Assembly: GCF_002443255.2 (NCBI RefSeq) | Contig: NW_019211454.1 | Location: forward strand, 54,677,823-54,741,822 | Direction: 5' to 3' | Origin: Varroa destructor | Taxonomy: Eukaryota; Arthropoda; Arachnida; Mesostigmata; Varroidae | Length of the DNA: 64,000 bases | Part shown: one piece after another, positions 19,222 to 32,452 of the stretch | Numbering within the stretch: position 1 is the first letter of the stretch | How the letters are laid out: every line of letters begins with the position of its first letter | Notes under the pieces: generated by a model | The model's input: the letters and a program-made list of their open reading frames with translations, nothing else | Told to the model about the DNA's origin: nothing | The model's database searches: none | Made by a program: the position numbers and the translations under genes

Positions 19222-22139
19222 TTAATCTAGACATTTCGACGGTCGGGTGTTCCCCGTAATGAACCTGAGGTTCCTCATTTTGGCTATATCAATTCCATTT
19301 CGAGTTAGCTTCGTACCGCAATCGCTCGCCCCATTATAATAGACATCTACAAACACTGGATTATGTTCTATAGAATATGTGGAGTGTACGACTACTAATC
19401 GCTTCAATCTTATATTAAAGATGAATAGCACCTCGCATTGGAACAGGGTAGTCAACTGACCTATTAGCTAGCATTACTATGGTCACAACGTTGTTGGTAT
19501 AGGCCACTAGTGCCAATAAGTGGAATCAACTTAAAACCTGCTTGAAGACGCTCCCATTGCGACTTTGTAGAACATCTCTATTTAACCAATATCATCCATT
19601 TAACTAGCCTTTAGGCAAACTCTGTTTGCTCCTATTTATATCTAATTTGCTTTCTTAAAGCCTTTGTTAGGAGATTCTTTGTAAGTATAAAAATTAATGA
19701 CTCGTTTACCAGTTTACTCCATCCATGCACTAAAACCGTACACTTAAGATTGAATATGTATGCAAATAACATTTAAATGCATTTTGCCACTTCGCGTGCC
19801 CCCTTCTCTTTCTGGCTCTTTCTGGCCTCCTGCAAGTTTGCGCCCTCTAACGTTAAGCAAGCCGACTTTATCCTCAGAGACTCCATTAGGCGTACCGCCG
19901 CGACATAGTACCACGCTTGGTTGGATGCATTGTTTCGCATGGTAATAATGCCAACAGGTTCCTGACAAAGAAGTAGAAACGGCAGAAAACCCAATGGCGA
20001 TGACGTTCTAGCTTGGCAAGTCTACTAGGCAAGACGGTGCTGCAGCAGCACTCCGACACGGCGGTAGTCACTCCTGAAGTGGTAACGTTTTTGGTCACCT
20101 TTAGCCTTTCGATTCGGCGTCCAGGATGAATACATCTGAGCCGACTTGGCTCAGTGCAGGCATGCTGCGTTCCTTCCCCATCAAGACTATTTCCTCAGCT
20201 GCTGCAGCCGCTCTCCTTTGCTCTTCTTTTCCGTTGACTCGTCGAACTCGCTTGTCCTTGCAGTAGTGCTATTGTAACGCTCTTTCATGTTAAGCCCCAC
20301 CTCCAGTCTGTTGCCCCTGCGCACACTTTCCGAAGGACAGCAGTACGTTACTTTCATGACGATCCCCTTTTGACTCCAATGGGAGCGTCCGCTTCTGCAC
20401 CAGAAGTGCTGTTCTCTTTAGCCTTTTCTCTCTATTTTTGAACTCGGGCTTCTAGCTCCTAGCCGGGATAGACAAGTAAGTATGCGTCCCCATTCCTAGG
20501 CGCCTTCCTGGGATACGAAAGCCGCCTGCAGCTTGTTGTAAAGCGACGCCATTGTGGCGAGTAATAAGGTGCTACGTGTGTTGTAGAGTAAAGTAACTCA
20601 CAGCAATACATCGAGGCAGCGAGGTGCTACTAAACAAGGGGGTCATGTTGTAGTTTGTTTTTGACCCTCGCAATAGTTCTTACTTTCTCGTGATGTTCTG
20701 AAAAAACATTGGCTAGTAAAAAGTACGATCACAGTGGCTATGACGTAGCATACTGTCGTAGTGAAGTGAGAAAGGGCAGATTGCAGGTCAAGAAACCTCT
20801 TGGAGTATTGTGCTTGCACATACTCCATTTACGATCGTTCACTTAACTTTTACCTATTTCTGTAAAGGGACGCATCCAACTTAAAGCTTTGCTTGCTTTC
20901 TGTCCGTCCCTCTTCGTTAGGCGCACCTTCTTGCCGCAACACTAGCCTACACGCGTATCTACCTCACTAGCTGCGATTTTGTGAAGGGTTATAACACGAC
21001 CTCTACTAACGCAACACGAAGTGCAGTACGGAATTATTGCTTCTAAGGCCGTTTCTCGGATCCGCCGTCGCGGTACTACGATCCGCACATTTTGGCGAAG
21101 TCGTAGTGAAAAGTTCATTTAATGTACACTTCTGAAGATAGAAAAGCACGTGCTCAAGACACAGCAAAGTGAACCAGGAAGTCATCAGATGGGAAACGAG
21201 ATTAGCTCGAATTTGGGCACCATAATGACAATCTAGAAAATGGACTAGAAACAGCATAAAAATAACAAAAACAATAACAAATCAGACCAACAACGTGTTG
21301 ATTAGAGTAGCCTACTAACATGACTATAATTAATACGTATACGCAGACGATTTGAATTTTATTTTTTCTACAAGCGTTTCCTTTTTTGACACAGCCAAAA
21401 TATTCGATGAATACAACTTCTATGCCAGATATTTGCGGCCCAGTCGTTCAGGGGTTTTTTTGTGTACATGTGCGGCAGAGTGATAAGTTCGAAAAGTAAA
21501 GGTCCTTTGAAGGTATCTACAAGGACACAGGGCCTATTGTTACTAGGAATGAGGATATTCAATGTTATATACTAAGCTTCGAGGAAAAAAATGTGACAGA
21601 TGTGTCTACATACTACGCGGTAGTCTTCTTGGCAACGTAGCAGCCTCTGACAGCCAATGAAAACATTTACGAATAGAAAAGGCGAAAACTGCTCTACTCG
21701 CAGGTTCTTCCCTAAAAATATCTACAACTTCTAAAGTTGACATCTACTAAAAACATCATACGCTACCTGCCTCAGTGATTTTCAGATACAGGTAAAGCAG
21801 GCGCTTTAAAATCTGGCGCCGCATTTCAGATTCAAGTAAGACGCATCGATACAAAAGTTTTTCGCAGGCTTCACAGGTTGTTTTATCACAGAGAAAACGG
21901 AGGAAGCCTATAAAAGTGCAAAACCTTTTGAGATTTGCGTGGGGAAAATCAAACAAGACGTTCGTGTCTGGTGACTTCATGTCGTCGCTGGAACTCTTTG
22001 GAAAGCAACGAAGCAATGGGTCTCGTGACAGCGTACTGCTTTTACCGGCCGTTTCCCATCACTACCATTGCCCGTTGCTGTTAAAATTTCAATGCACTCT
22101 CATACATACATATAAGTTTCAGTACTCAGCGCAGACGCA
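19222..22139. other. Mixed stretch, several unsupported open frames
   Basis: A minus-strand frame at 19222-19455 (ending RNLRFITGNTRPSKCLD) and one at 21756-22016 (including TTCEACEKLLYRCVLLESE, followed by a CAG|GTAGCG donor) look protein-like but lack convincing acceptors. A strong + strand donor GTAAGTATG at 20475 has no decisive exon. Nothing is called. Confidence 0.3.
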
Positions 22140-22685
22140 ATGAGAATACAGCAAAAAACTAAGGGTATGAAAAGCGCAAATGCGTTGAAAATAGGCCTAA
22201 GTTTTGCCCTATTCCTCATAGCTCTTGAATGCATTACGCAGGAACGTCGATATAGTGGAGTGTATAAAGTACACAGAGTCTCTCAGAAGACTACGATTGA
22301 CTTGCTCCGCATGAACAGCAACAGCAGCAGACAATTTCTGCTCAGCACGAATTATGGCAATAGGACGACGGCCGATTTACCTACGTTAGTAACCTGTCGC
22401 CTGCTAGCAATGTTGTCTGTCTGTTTTTATAGAAACGTGTATATCAACGTATGTCTACAGAAACACAAATTAAAGTTTATTAAACATAAACGCTCGAATT
22501 TCTATAGACGCGGCCGTACTTATGCAAAGAGCAACAAAAACGTCCTGATAACAATAAAGTGTACAATCGTATCGTTCTTGTTACGTGCGCGCGTGTTATA
22601 CTGTAATCGTGAGAATCGACAAGAAGTTTCTAAGATTATTTTATTACATATCCAACCCATAAAATGCGTCGTTACCAGTGGCTGA
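22140..22685 (+). CDS. Candidate secreted-protein exon, possible M14 propeptide start
   Basis: This is the longest open frame of the window outside repeats (181 codons, ATG at 22140, second ATG at 22167). From the second ATG it begins with a signal-peptide-like segment (IGLSFALFLIALECITQ), then ERRYSGVYKVHRVSQKTT and IDLLRMNSNSSRQ. The (Y)xxYKVxRVxxKT pattern resembles the start of the activation domain of M14 zinc carboxypeptidases. The C-terminal half is basic and low in structure, as expected if an intron is being read through; GTAACC at 22389 (phase 0) is a possible donor. No exon with the carboxypeptidase zinc motif was found downstream. The family is a guess. Confidence 0.3.
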   Translation: MRIQQKTKGMKSANALKIGLSFALFLIALECITQERRYSGVYKVHRVSQKTTIDLLRMNSNSSRQFLLSTNYGNRTTADLPTLVTCRLLAMLSVCFYRNVYINVCLQKHKLKFIKHKRSNFYRRGRTYAKSNKNVLITIKCTIVSFLLRARVLYCNRENRQEVSKIILLHIQPIKCVVTSG

Positions 22686-24402
22686 GCAGAAGTTATTTAG
22701 GATACTAGCTTTATAGCAGCCAAATCGGCCGGACAATCGGCCAACTAATTAGCCAATCAGCTTCCTAAGCAGTCATGTGTCGAGTAAACACATGATACCA
22801 CGGGTGTGGCTAGACCAGACAAAAGAAACTCGGCACAATTGAAAATACGTGTCTCTCCCGCAGTGATGTCGATGTAGTCTTAAGGCATCAGGTGTTGCAA
22901 AAACATGTTTACCTCCTCCAAGAGCAGCTTATAGGAGCTTAATTCAGCGCGAAGGCAATCTCTCGGCCCAGCTAGTCACTAACAGATCAGCTCACACCGA
23001 AGTAGAAGCCCTCACAGACGATGCGTGAGTGCTCTTGCGTGTATGCATACGAAGCAGCATGAAAAGCTTCGGCGTGTCAACATTTGACAGCACTTCTTCT
23101 TTGTTATTTGTAACTGGGTGGGATCTTCGGTGTGGCCGGTAAAGGGGCTTAGCTGAGCTCAAAGCTATACCGCACCAACTGGTCATGTCCTGTGAACCTT
23201 TCGATATCTACGACGATCACGCAGGGTTTAGCAGATGCAGACCGATACGGACCTGCTAGAACCCTCTGTGCAAGGCTCCTTGTGCCAGCGAGCGTTTATG
23301 GCCCCGAAATCGTCTGACCTAGTCCGCCACCGCTGCTCTAGTTTTTCCTACGGATCCTTGCCTCTTCTTCATGTCCTTAGTCTTTCTATTTATTCCATGA
23401 GATGAATGAGATGGGTCTGCGCCGTACTTCACCACAATCTGCTTCCGTAAGCTGGTCGTCGACCTTCATTTGTCCCACTATTTTTTTCGATCAGACTGGA
23501 TCTCAGTCAAGAACTTGTCTCGACGACAGATGCCACTGATACTATCGTTGTTAGCATGCGTAGTCCGATTCCAGCTCTCTTCAACGTTTCCTTCGAGTGT
23601 CAAGTTGCATTTACTAACATCGTAGAAACCATTACCTACATACACCAACCGGTATACACCGACACATGTATACATAGATGTGCATTCCGCGACGCTCACA
23701 ACCGTATAAGCACACAAGTAGCAAGTGTAACGTTTTCTAGCAGACGGCGCTCTTCGGCATCATGTCATACCTATAGCTGCGTGCCCTCTGCGCGCGTGAA
23801 GTCGGGATAACGGTGAATAGGCAAACGGAACGAAATCATGTGTTTATAGTCTCGTCTCCAGAGATTCATGTCCATGAAGCTGGCAGACAGTGCTGATATT
23901 GCCTTCAGCAGATGGTGCTAACCTGACCGCCGGCTGCCACAGGTATCGTGTGCCATGCCTTTAATGCTCTGACAAAACAAATACACATTAAAAGCACGTC
24001 TGTACAGGAACAAAGTAGCTGGCAAAAGATACAGCTACGAACTTGGCCCCATTCCAGCGGTTAGAGCCCTTCCTCTGATGTCCAATGTGGCTATCTCACG
24101 GGACCTTCGTTGACCCGGTCTTCTGTGTAGCTACGAAAAAGGCCTACGTGCAGCCTTGCCATAGATACAAAAACTCAAGGCTTCCTTGGCACACACGACG
24201 TAAGCACGCGTTGTGACTTTGTAATGGCAAAAGACATCTTCCCATAGCAAAGCGATTTTTACAAAGATTTGTTTGTCCGACAGTTGTCGTATGTGTCGTT
24301 TACTACAGATATAGGGCTGTATCATTTGCAGGTTAGAATTATAACGATATTATTCACCTAAACGATGCCAACAGCACTAAATTGTAATCTTCTTTCCTTC
24401 AG
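22686..24402. other. Region with unassigned splice-like signals
   Basis: A strong + strand acceptor (CTCTCCCGCAG, ending 22863) opens a 25-codon phase-2 frame DVDVVLRHQVLQKHVYLLQE and a few more residues to a stop. On the opposite strand the same bases read LRAELSSYKLLLEEVNMFL to a stop. The two cannot both be right and neither is decided. Bases 23.0-24.1 kb are GC-richer without a supported gene. Confidence 0.3.
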
Positions 24403-24437
24403 CGAACGAGACCAAATACAGTATTTTCTATAAATAA
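24403..24437 (+). CDS. Possible terminal exon with overlapping poly(A) signal
   Basis: An excellent acceptor (TCTTCTTTCCTTCAG) ends at 24402. In phase 1 the frame reads NETKYSIFYK and stops at TAA, and AATAAA (24433-24438) overlaps that stop. In phase 2 the frame also stops just before the signal (ERDQIQYFL). The arrangement suits a 3' terminal exon with almost no 3' UTR, but which gene it ends is unknown. Confidence 0.25.
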
Positions 24438-24438
24438 A

Positions 24439-27400
24439 CTATTGTCTACAGAGCTACGCTTAGCTATACGTGACTCTGTAGTGCGCAGAACTGCAGTGTT
24501 TGCACCAGGAAGATCATGATGAGCGCATTTATCAATATTATTTCAACAATTGCAGTAGGAAGAAAAGACCATGATGCTGTTACGACTCTCCTTCTATGTT
24601 TCTACCAAAAATCGCTGAGTTCTACCTAGAAATGTACGGAAATTTTTGCCAAATCGAACAATAAATCTCATGCAAATTGGCGGACGAACATTTGCTAAGT
24701 GGTTAATTGTATGTGCGGAACTATACGAGCATTGTATCATCCTGAGTAAAGGGCAGATAACTCTCTGCCCTAACACAAGCTGAGTTTTTCATACCTTTGC
24801 TACTGCAGTGTCACTACTTGGCAGACGAATCAAACCAACCCTAGAGCACAACCCTAAAACATATTTAGAAAGTAATATAGCTCATTGCGCCAAAACAGGT
24901 TTTAATAACGAAAGCTTAATATCGATATGGCTCCTTTATTTGTAGCCATAACGTTCATATATTTCATTACGATCGACCACTGGTACTGACCTGTGTGGTT
25001 AGCTATTTAGGACATATATGGTTTGACCTGAACGTATTAGGCCGCAATAAGGATACATGATAGCATACTTCAGACAGCGGACTACTACCAAAAGTCATTT
25101 TCTTAAAACTGGGAACCAAATCCGAACTTCGCTTTTAAAGTAAGTGCGTTTATTAGAAAAGGAAACATATGGAAACGTTAGGAAAACTCTGAAAAACAAG
25201 GAAATGGAATCTGTTATAAATGAGCTCCACTCATTTGTTCTCTAAACGACCCAGAAATACGTAGTAGTCAATTCAATAGATAATGGTCTTTACGACAATC
25301 GCACATTAGGGCTAAGCGACGTTCCTTCACCTAGCTTCTTCCTAAACTAAATAAGAACCCAAAAGAAGTAACTGCAGTTTTTCTACGCGCGATAGTTATG
25401 AAATTTTTTCAACACAGATTCGTTTATATCAAATAGCAAAAAAAAAACATAGTCCAAAAAGATGACAGGTTCTGAAAATGTTTTATCGGACTTCAAGTCA
25501 AACTTGTTTAGTCTTTATTTTTTAACTGGGATCATTGCATTAGTCAGATTAAAATATTCTTGGGACACACGTGATACCCCGAGATAGGCGCAAAGGAATA
25601 CTGTGTGGCCGGGGACCGAGCAAGCAAAGCGTGCCTGCTCTTTCTACTACCCGATGCCTAGGTAAGATAGTTAATCCTGCACCGAGCGATAGGAACAGAA
25701 AACTCTATTTAGAATGGCGATCTTCGACCCTTCCAATTCATGCTTCTACAGCGTAGAGTATCTCAAACATAACTATTGTAAGTACCGCATAGAACTGTCT
25801 TCCGTTTTTCACTGAAGTTGTTCTCTTATCAAGTTGCCCTGGCCTCTAGCGACTAATCGAGTGTCGAAACAGACCAGCAACCCCATATTCTGTTTACCGT
25901 TCCGACTGAACTACACATACTAGAATCACGTACCATGTAGGCATGGTCACAACTAATCCGTATCATGATACAAGCGAATCAGCAGCTGAAACGGGAATAC
26001 GCGGCAATGGCTATGGACAACAACTCGAGTATGCATTTACCAGAAAGAGATATATGACTAAATCAAAGTGGTCAATTAGGCCACATGCGCCTACGTAATG
26101 AGTGGCATTTTGCACAATGCCCGTATTACTGGCTGGCTACCTGAACCTGATAAATGGGATTAATTCTCGGATCAGCCTTGGAACCTAACCGCTAGCGTCG
26201 GACTTCAGATCGGAGCAAGGAATGAAAAGCACTGGCACTTTTGACACTCTAATCAGATCAGCAAATATTGGTTCTGCCCATCATGATGTCAAAGTTAAAA
26301 AAATCTCGTTGACCACGGATGGCAAGATGAATCCTTCGATTCCCAGATGGCAGCGCGAAAAATTCTCTTCATAAAAAACAGCTACGATGAATCTTACAGC
26401 CGAGGGCAAACTGAACTCATGATTTACTATTAGAGACATCAATGAGCTTACGATAGTACAAGACGTAGTGTCAACTTTAAAGTCAACTGCATCGGAGGTA
26501 CAACAACCTAAAGCAAAGTTCTAAAAGTATCTGAATGGCGGTAACCGCCGCAGGAAAACTCAAAGCGGCGAAACTATTTAAACAAAGTAAATTTCAATTC
26601 GGATGTGTTACGTGTAATACTAAGGAGCTACTATTTAGAATAGCTTAGAAAGTAAAAGGCCGCAGCGACGCGTTACAAGTTTAGTAAAGAAAACCACGTG
26701 TACAGGATTTACCAGAATTAAATCGAACGAAATATAGGAGTTGAGGCGGCCGCTGAGGGTACTTTAGATATCAGTGCTTCCCTATGGGAAATCGGTGTTC
26801 TACTATTTGCGTTCAGCCTCACTCTGCTGCAGCCCAAGTATGCGATTACGTCGAACTACGACGGGCGAACAGCCTCTGTGGACATCATTCGCGAAAAAGG
26901 AAAGATACTAGTATTTGGAAAAATGTTAATCAGAGGAAAGATCATTCTCTCTGAACGACGTTTCATTCTAAGAAAATATATAACACAAGCGTAACAAAAG
27001 AACGAACATATGCAGAAAGTTGACGAGAACTTAAAAATTATATTCAATATTCAAGCTAAAACCATCAGTGTTCGACAAGCTCATGATCTCTCTATGATGG
27101 GTGGAAATCCAGATACACTTATTCAAGCAACCACGTTTCCTGTCATGCAAACGTCGTGTTAGCAGTAGGGGCAACACTATGTTAGGCTGAAAGCTCGCTC
27201 GATTACTTACACTGTTTTAAGCAAAAATTCTACGAATCCAATTGAGCTGATACTATATTTGCATATGTCTCTGTCGTAGTGTCAGCATCATCATAACAAC
27301 ATAACGTAATCAACATGTGACATATGAAACATGTAAAAATGGGCATAATTCAAGAAAGCTTTGGTAAATTAAGTAGGCACCTGATACATGTTAGGCAATT

Positions 27401-28301
27401 TGTGAAGCCCAATTCAATTAGTTAAGGTTTCCGGATTTAACATAGTAATCGCTAGTCATGACTGAACAGTGAAGGCCCAAAACAACTTCAGAATGCATTC
27501 TGTTCAGTTACATACGGTCGTGCTTTTGTTTCCTACCAGTGTTTATGTGACCTGACTTGTAGACTGGCTTGTTTGCAATTTCCTCGAAGGTAACATTTTC
27601 GATGAAGGTTAAAACACGATGTCCGATATCGTACGTTTGAATGTAAAAGGGTCCTTTTCGCACCGTATGTTTCATAATGTGTACCTAATGGATTACCTTT
27701 TTGATGGAAAATCTATACCACAATACTCGTAGAGTTCGGAATTTTTTTATTCACTAGAACGACGTTTTTACCGCATTTTTTTTGCATATATTGGAAATGG
27801 GCAGGTTTACATCGGTATGTTGATTACACAAGTATGTGGCAGAGCAACTCTTGGCGAACTTTTGCGGCAAACCGGAAGGCGTGACAGGTCAGATGGGCCA
27901 TCCTATCTGTCAGCTGCTTTTTTTCTTTAGAATGAGGTAAGGTTGTTTTAGAACGAAGACAGTTAATGAGATTGACCCACGGCCTGCTATTAATCTTATC
28001 GAGTAAAAATAACACTAGCTTTAGTGCTTTAGAAAGGCCTCGAACTTATCCACAAGAGCAACCGGGTTGCTCTACAGCATCCACAAATCTGACGTGCAGG
28101 TCGGAAAAATGACCGAAAGTACGCCTCAACGTGGAGCTATTAGGCGGGAATCGTTGCTAAACAAACATGAAGCTACACAAGCCTTTGAAGAAGTGCACCT
28201 GAAGTAGGACGTCTCTGATCCACTTTCTTAAGCCCACCATTGAAGCATTTACTGCATGCTACGTGTTCAGTCCTAGTTCCCGGCGTTCACCAAAGTCCCA
28301 T
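24439..28301. other. AT-rich stretch, no supported gene
   Basis: Mostly AT-rich with short frames. A strong + strand donor GTAAGATAG follows a short open frame at 25571-25651, and a minus-strand donor GTAAGTAAT lies near 27206. Neither exon is decisive. Confidence 0.4.
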
Positions 28302-28323
28302 GTATATATATATATATATATAT
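28302..28323. repeat. (TA)n microsatellite
   Basis: About 22 bases of pure TA. Confidence 0.9.
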
Positions 28324-28764
28324 GCGTTGATGAGTGCATCGTACGCATATATGTGAGTGCCGTGTCGTCTGCTTTTATGAAAATATAACAGGTATGTCAG
28401 TCATACAGAACCGAATAAGTGAGTTGATGTTTTTATTCTATTTCCCATTCTGTTTTTCTGAATCCTCCTGCCTTTGTCTTAGCTCGCTAATCTATGGCTT
28501 GCAGTTCATCTATAACTCACGCGTTACATCTGTCTACCTATTCATTCAACCTAGAAAATCGCCCGCCGTTGGTAGTAGTCGTGAAGAACGCGCGTTAGCT
28601 GGAGTGAACGTGGTTCGTTTCCTGACTCTCAGCCACTGTGTTCTCATCGTCTCTATGTATCTCTTCATCCTTCGAAGCCCGCTTCGCTCCGCCTCAGCTG
28701 CTAGAGCCATTCAAGCTTTGAGCGGTTGAGGTATCATCGCCAAGGAAAACTGGATCTCTTACAG

Positions 28765-28835
28765 GTCCTACTGCACCTTATACATCATACAAGGGTGGTA
28801 TGCCCAAGTATCTGCCTAGGCAAGTTGTAAGCTAG
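28765..28835 (+). CDS. Candidate Gly/Tyr/Pro-type terminal exon of a secreted protein
   Basis: The acceptor CTCTTACAG ends at 28764. In phase 1, completing a glycine codon as in the gene at 10349, the frame reads PTAPYTSYKGGMPKYLPRQ then VVS and a TAG. A donor GTAAGC at 28827 overlaps the end, so it may be internal. The composition resembles small cuticle proteins. The other two phases are also open, so the frame is not proved, and no signal-peptide exon was found upstream. Confidence 0.3.
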
Positions 28836-29459
28836 GCAAGCCGGGTAAACGAGGAAAAAGGCATTAATGAGTACACATACAATAACAGTCGGTCATGTGC
28901 CGGCCGTTTCCCATATCCGCTGACAGCATCCGTCGTCAACCGCCGCATCTCTTTTTCTTTATATCTATCTATCTCTCTGTATTAGTTTTTGTACTATCAC
29001 CAACTTTCCGGTATAACATTGTTGACCCCGTGCCCCCTACCAGTTTCCTTTGGCTTTTTCTATAATGATGTAAATGTACGAATCGTGTGATAGGGTTAGG
29101 ACCACAACGCTTCCAGCATAGATAGTCATGAGGGTAGAAATAGGGAACGGGAAGAATAGAGAAAAATCATGTGAGATTTGTACATTCTAGCTTCTGCTTT
29201 CTCTTTCAAGGGAAATACGTGGGGCTTATACGTGAGGAATTTCCACGGTCTACCCGTTGTGGCTCATGGATTGATTCAGGCTGCTCGCTGTTATTTTGTT
29301 GGTGCTCCGTGTAAGCCCTATGGTGCACGATCTTTTCGCGTAATGTGCATGCCTCTGCCGACGACCCCATAGAATGACACGACAGCGCAACGGTACGATA
29401 GAAGGGATCTATAGGAAGAAAACGCCGCTTTTGACCTTTTCCGATGCCGTCGTTTGCAG

Positions 29460-29656
29460 GGTTCTACACGCATACTTCGCATCTTGATTTCGCCGTCGCT
29501 CTTTCTGTCAAGCGAGCCATATTGTTTATGAATTCGACAATTCGAAGGCAAATAATACGTGTGCTTTCGGAGCCATCCAGGCAGAAACCGACTATGTCTC
29601 ATCTAGCTCGTGTGATACAGCAAACAAGAAAATTTAATTGTTCTTCGCTGAACTAA
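29460..29656 (+). CDS. Candidate terminal exon, unknown basic protein
   Basis: After the acceptor GTCGTTTGCAG (ending 29459) a phase-1 frame of 65 codons runs to TAA. It contains a hydrophobic segment (LDFAVALSVKRAILFM) followed by a basic stretch (NSTIRRQIIRVL) and ends RKFNCSSLN. A membrane segment with a basic cytosolic tail is conceivable, but no family is recognised. The 29.2-29.6 kb region is open in several frames on both strands, which lowers confidence. Confidence 0.25.
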
Positions 29657-31654
29657 AAGACTATTTGAGATCTCGGCGGTTAGCCATCAGGAAAAAGCAG
29701 CATGGATCATCGAGTTTCTTCATATACATTGAAGGATACATTATCTGCCAAAGCACATCACAGTGTTTGGGTATCTAACGGTATACAGGTGTTTGGAAAT
29801 TCACCCTTTATGTGTAGCTTATTTTCACTGTAATAGTTCCATCCTTCTACTATTGACAGTCGGTTTCCCACAAAAGGCGGGTGGAATCAAAGTACTAGTT
29901 AGCCAAAATCAAGTATAGAAGCAGCAGTAGCAGCGATTGGCTAACAGCTGGCAGTATTAAGGCGTTAAGATAGAGGTCCAGTGAATGAACGAAAGCCGTA
30001 CATTTTGGTCTTGTAAGTATATGTTGTTCTATTTCGAGTCGAAAATCTGCGAATGAAATCGGTGTTTGTGTGGTTGTTGAGTTACAGAAACAGGGGGGCA
30101 AATGTAAAGCGCTTTACCGAACGCCTCATTCTGCTAACACATGTAGTCGAAGTAGCCGTACACACAGCAGCCACAATTTCTGTACTAGTTGGAACCCCGC
30201 CCATTAACGTACTAAGGCGCACGATCGCTTACCCGCCATAAATCGGTAGAAGACTTAAAAATTTAAATCGACCAGCCAGCAGCTCAGCTCAACGTCGCCA
30301 CTGCCACGCCCTGCGCTGTGTGCACCAAAGTCCAACCTACCCCCTTGAATCCTATAATGAATCCCACGAGCTGGCAGGAACTTATGCCATGCCAGGTATA
30401 CTACCTCCGACCGGTCCTACCGCTACGAAAGAAGGGCAGCGAACTCCCGTAACGTCTGGCGCTAGAACAGTCAGTGCGAATAGACAGGGGCTACATGACA
30501 GGGTTCCGGTCGGCAAAAGGCTGTCCGAATGTCTCTAAAATAGGAAAGTTCCCAGTTTTCAGTCTAACGTCTCAAGCGAGACGTCGCCGAATACTAGCGG
30601 CCACAACTGCCACTTTGTAGAAAAACCACCAGCTAAAGACAACTACATCCCTTCTACTGCGGACCGTATCGCTGACAGAAGATAGATCCGGTTATGAGGG
30701 TAGGGATCTGAAGACGAAATAATGTATAGTGGTGGCACGAGGCCGTCATTGGCCTTGAAGAGTATAGTATTGGGTTTTTACATCGTTACTTGTACTAAAA
30801 TGACTAGTATTTGACATTCAAATGCAAAACTAAATAATGCTATCAGTAATAGTAAACAGCATACAAAAGAAGGATGCTGTGATCGAATAGTATTATATAG
30901 TACAACAATGTAACACCCGAAAGCTGACATTGCATAAAATATCTAATTTCTTTAGAAAATTTTTTTATTTATAGGTAAAGACTATTAAATAGTACATAGT
31001 GAAACGGAATGTTTCAGAGAGCTTTTTGTTATGTGTCTGTTTTAAAAACATCAATATAATTTATATTTCATGATGTTCTTTATAAGCTTTACTTTTTACG
31101 TATAGAAAAACAGTGAGTTTTTCCGTGCCAACACATTAAGAGTTGTTTAAAGAAAGACGTTTAGCGTCGTAGCAGTCTTGTTATATCCATTTTCATAAAA
31201 AAAAAATAAGACCTGCCTTGCACCTATCATTCAACAAAAGGAGAAAAACTGACGCGGACAAAAATGTATAACAAAAGGAATACAGAAGAAGGTAGAGTGG
31301 CATATCTAATGCCTTTCGCAGTGCGAAAGAGGAATAACATTCACGACCTGCAAACGCCACATTGTCCAGTCAGGTTGAGACAGACTAGCAATGAAGTTTT
31401 TCCATTAAAATTTCGACCTAGGTTTGAGTCCATTTTACCTAGATATGGGTAATCGAGAGCTGGGCTAATTAAAATCAGACACTGACAACACTTATATGAC
31501 CATAACCCTCTTGGGTCGCAACCACCTGATTCATCGAATAGATTTTGCCACATCGGATTTTTGCAAAGCGCAAACGCATTACGAAATGAAAAGCGTGCAC
31601 TTATGCGCATATTTATAAGCTAACTTGATGTTGCCTTTATGTTTCGATATTTAG
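29657..31654. other. No secure gene; GC-richer at 30.2-30.7 kb
   Basis: A + strand block at about 30256-30395 reads LNVATATPCAVCTKVQPTPL and more before a CAG|GTATAC donor, and an overlapping frame is also open. It could be an exon or 5' UTR of an unidentified gene. The rest shows nothing. Confidence 0.3.
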
Positions 31655-31818
31655 GTCCAATATCGCCGCTAGGCATGATTCCATCGGGTACCCTGGTGCT
31701 GCCTCTCTGGCATCGCTACTATAGGAAAACAAGCTTCCTTGCCAGAAGATCTGTGTTGCACGGCAGTAGCTCAAAAGATTTTTTAAGAATGCCATGTTTC
31801 TTCATATGCAGATTTTAA
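31655..31818 (+). CDS. Candidate terminal exon, unknown protein
   Basis: An acceptor ending at 31654 (TTTCGATATTTAG) is followed in phase 1 by 53 open codons and TAA. The product begins PISPLGMIPSGTLVLPLWHR and ends MPCFFICRF. As in other exons of the window, the first codon would be a split glycine. No family is recognised and no partner exon is assigned. Confidence 0.2.
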
Positions 31819-32452
31819 AGTATGCTGCAAAATGAATCCAAGAAATACCTTTGATATAGCAGCAGTATCAACAAAAAGAAGCTTTTTCTTCCTGGAGCTT
31901 TTAACGCTACCGTTCTTGTATCCTCGCCATCCGCGCGATACGTCCATTAAGCCCATCAATATCAGCAACTATCAGCTCTTTTCTATTACCATCATCAGCA
32001 GCGTGATTAGTCACCAAACATAACGTGGCGACTCATTGCGTAATACTCTTTACTAAAGCTTTAGAAATGAAAGAGCTTGAAAAGATGTGTCATTGTCATT
32101 TTTGCGTCGGCTTTATAAATGTCACGGACGCCCCCGGGCCGTATGAAAGCGGCGGCCGATCGAGGGGCCCTGATCGGTGAGATGATGACTGTTGCCTTAG
32201 AGCTGAAGAACGTTGCGGTCTTGTATTTAAGAACGAAGTAACGTTAAGGCATTGAAAACGCGGGACACGGCAGAGTAGGCCGTAACGGTAAAGGTAATAC
32301 TAATGCAATGCTGTATAACATTACTGATCATATATATATATATAAACGATCTCGCCCGTTTCTATAAGCGGAGCAGAGTATTGGAAATAACGGTAGTAAG
32401 TGATGCGTTTCTTTAATTTGTTGGTGGAAAATAAATAAGTTACGAAATAAAT
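31819..32452. other. AT-rich spacer
   Basis: A small TA run at 32329-32344. No gene seen. Confidence 0.45.

Noticed and set aside
20341..20480. Strong GTAAGTATG donor at 20475 with possible exon PFLSIFELGLLAPSRDRQ
   Set aside because: Short exon with several competing acceptors and frames and no partner exon in matching phase.
28334..28729. 131-codon + strand frame upstream of the exon at 28765
   Set aside because: It contains hydrophobic stretches but no family motif. Joining it to the exon at 28765 would need an intron of under 40 bases with a weak donor.
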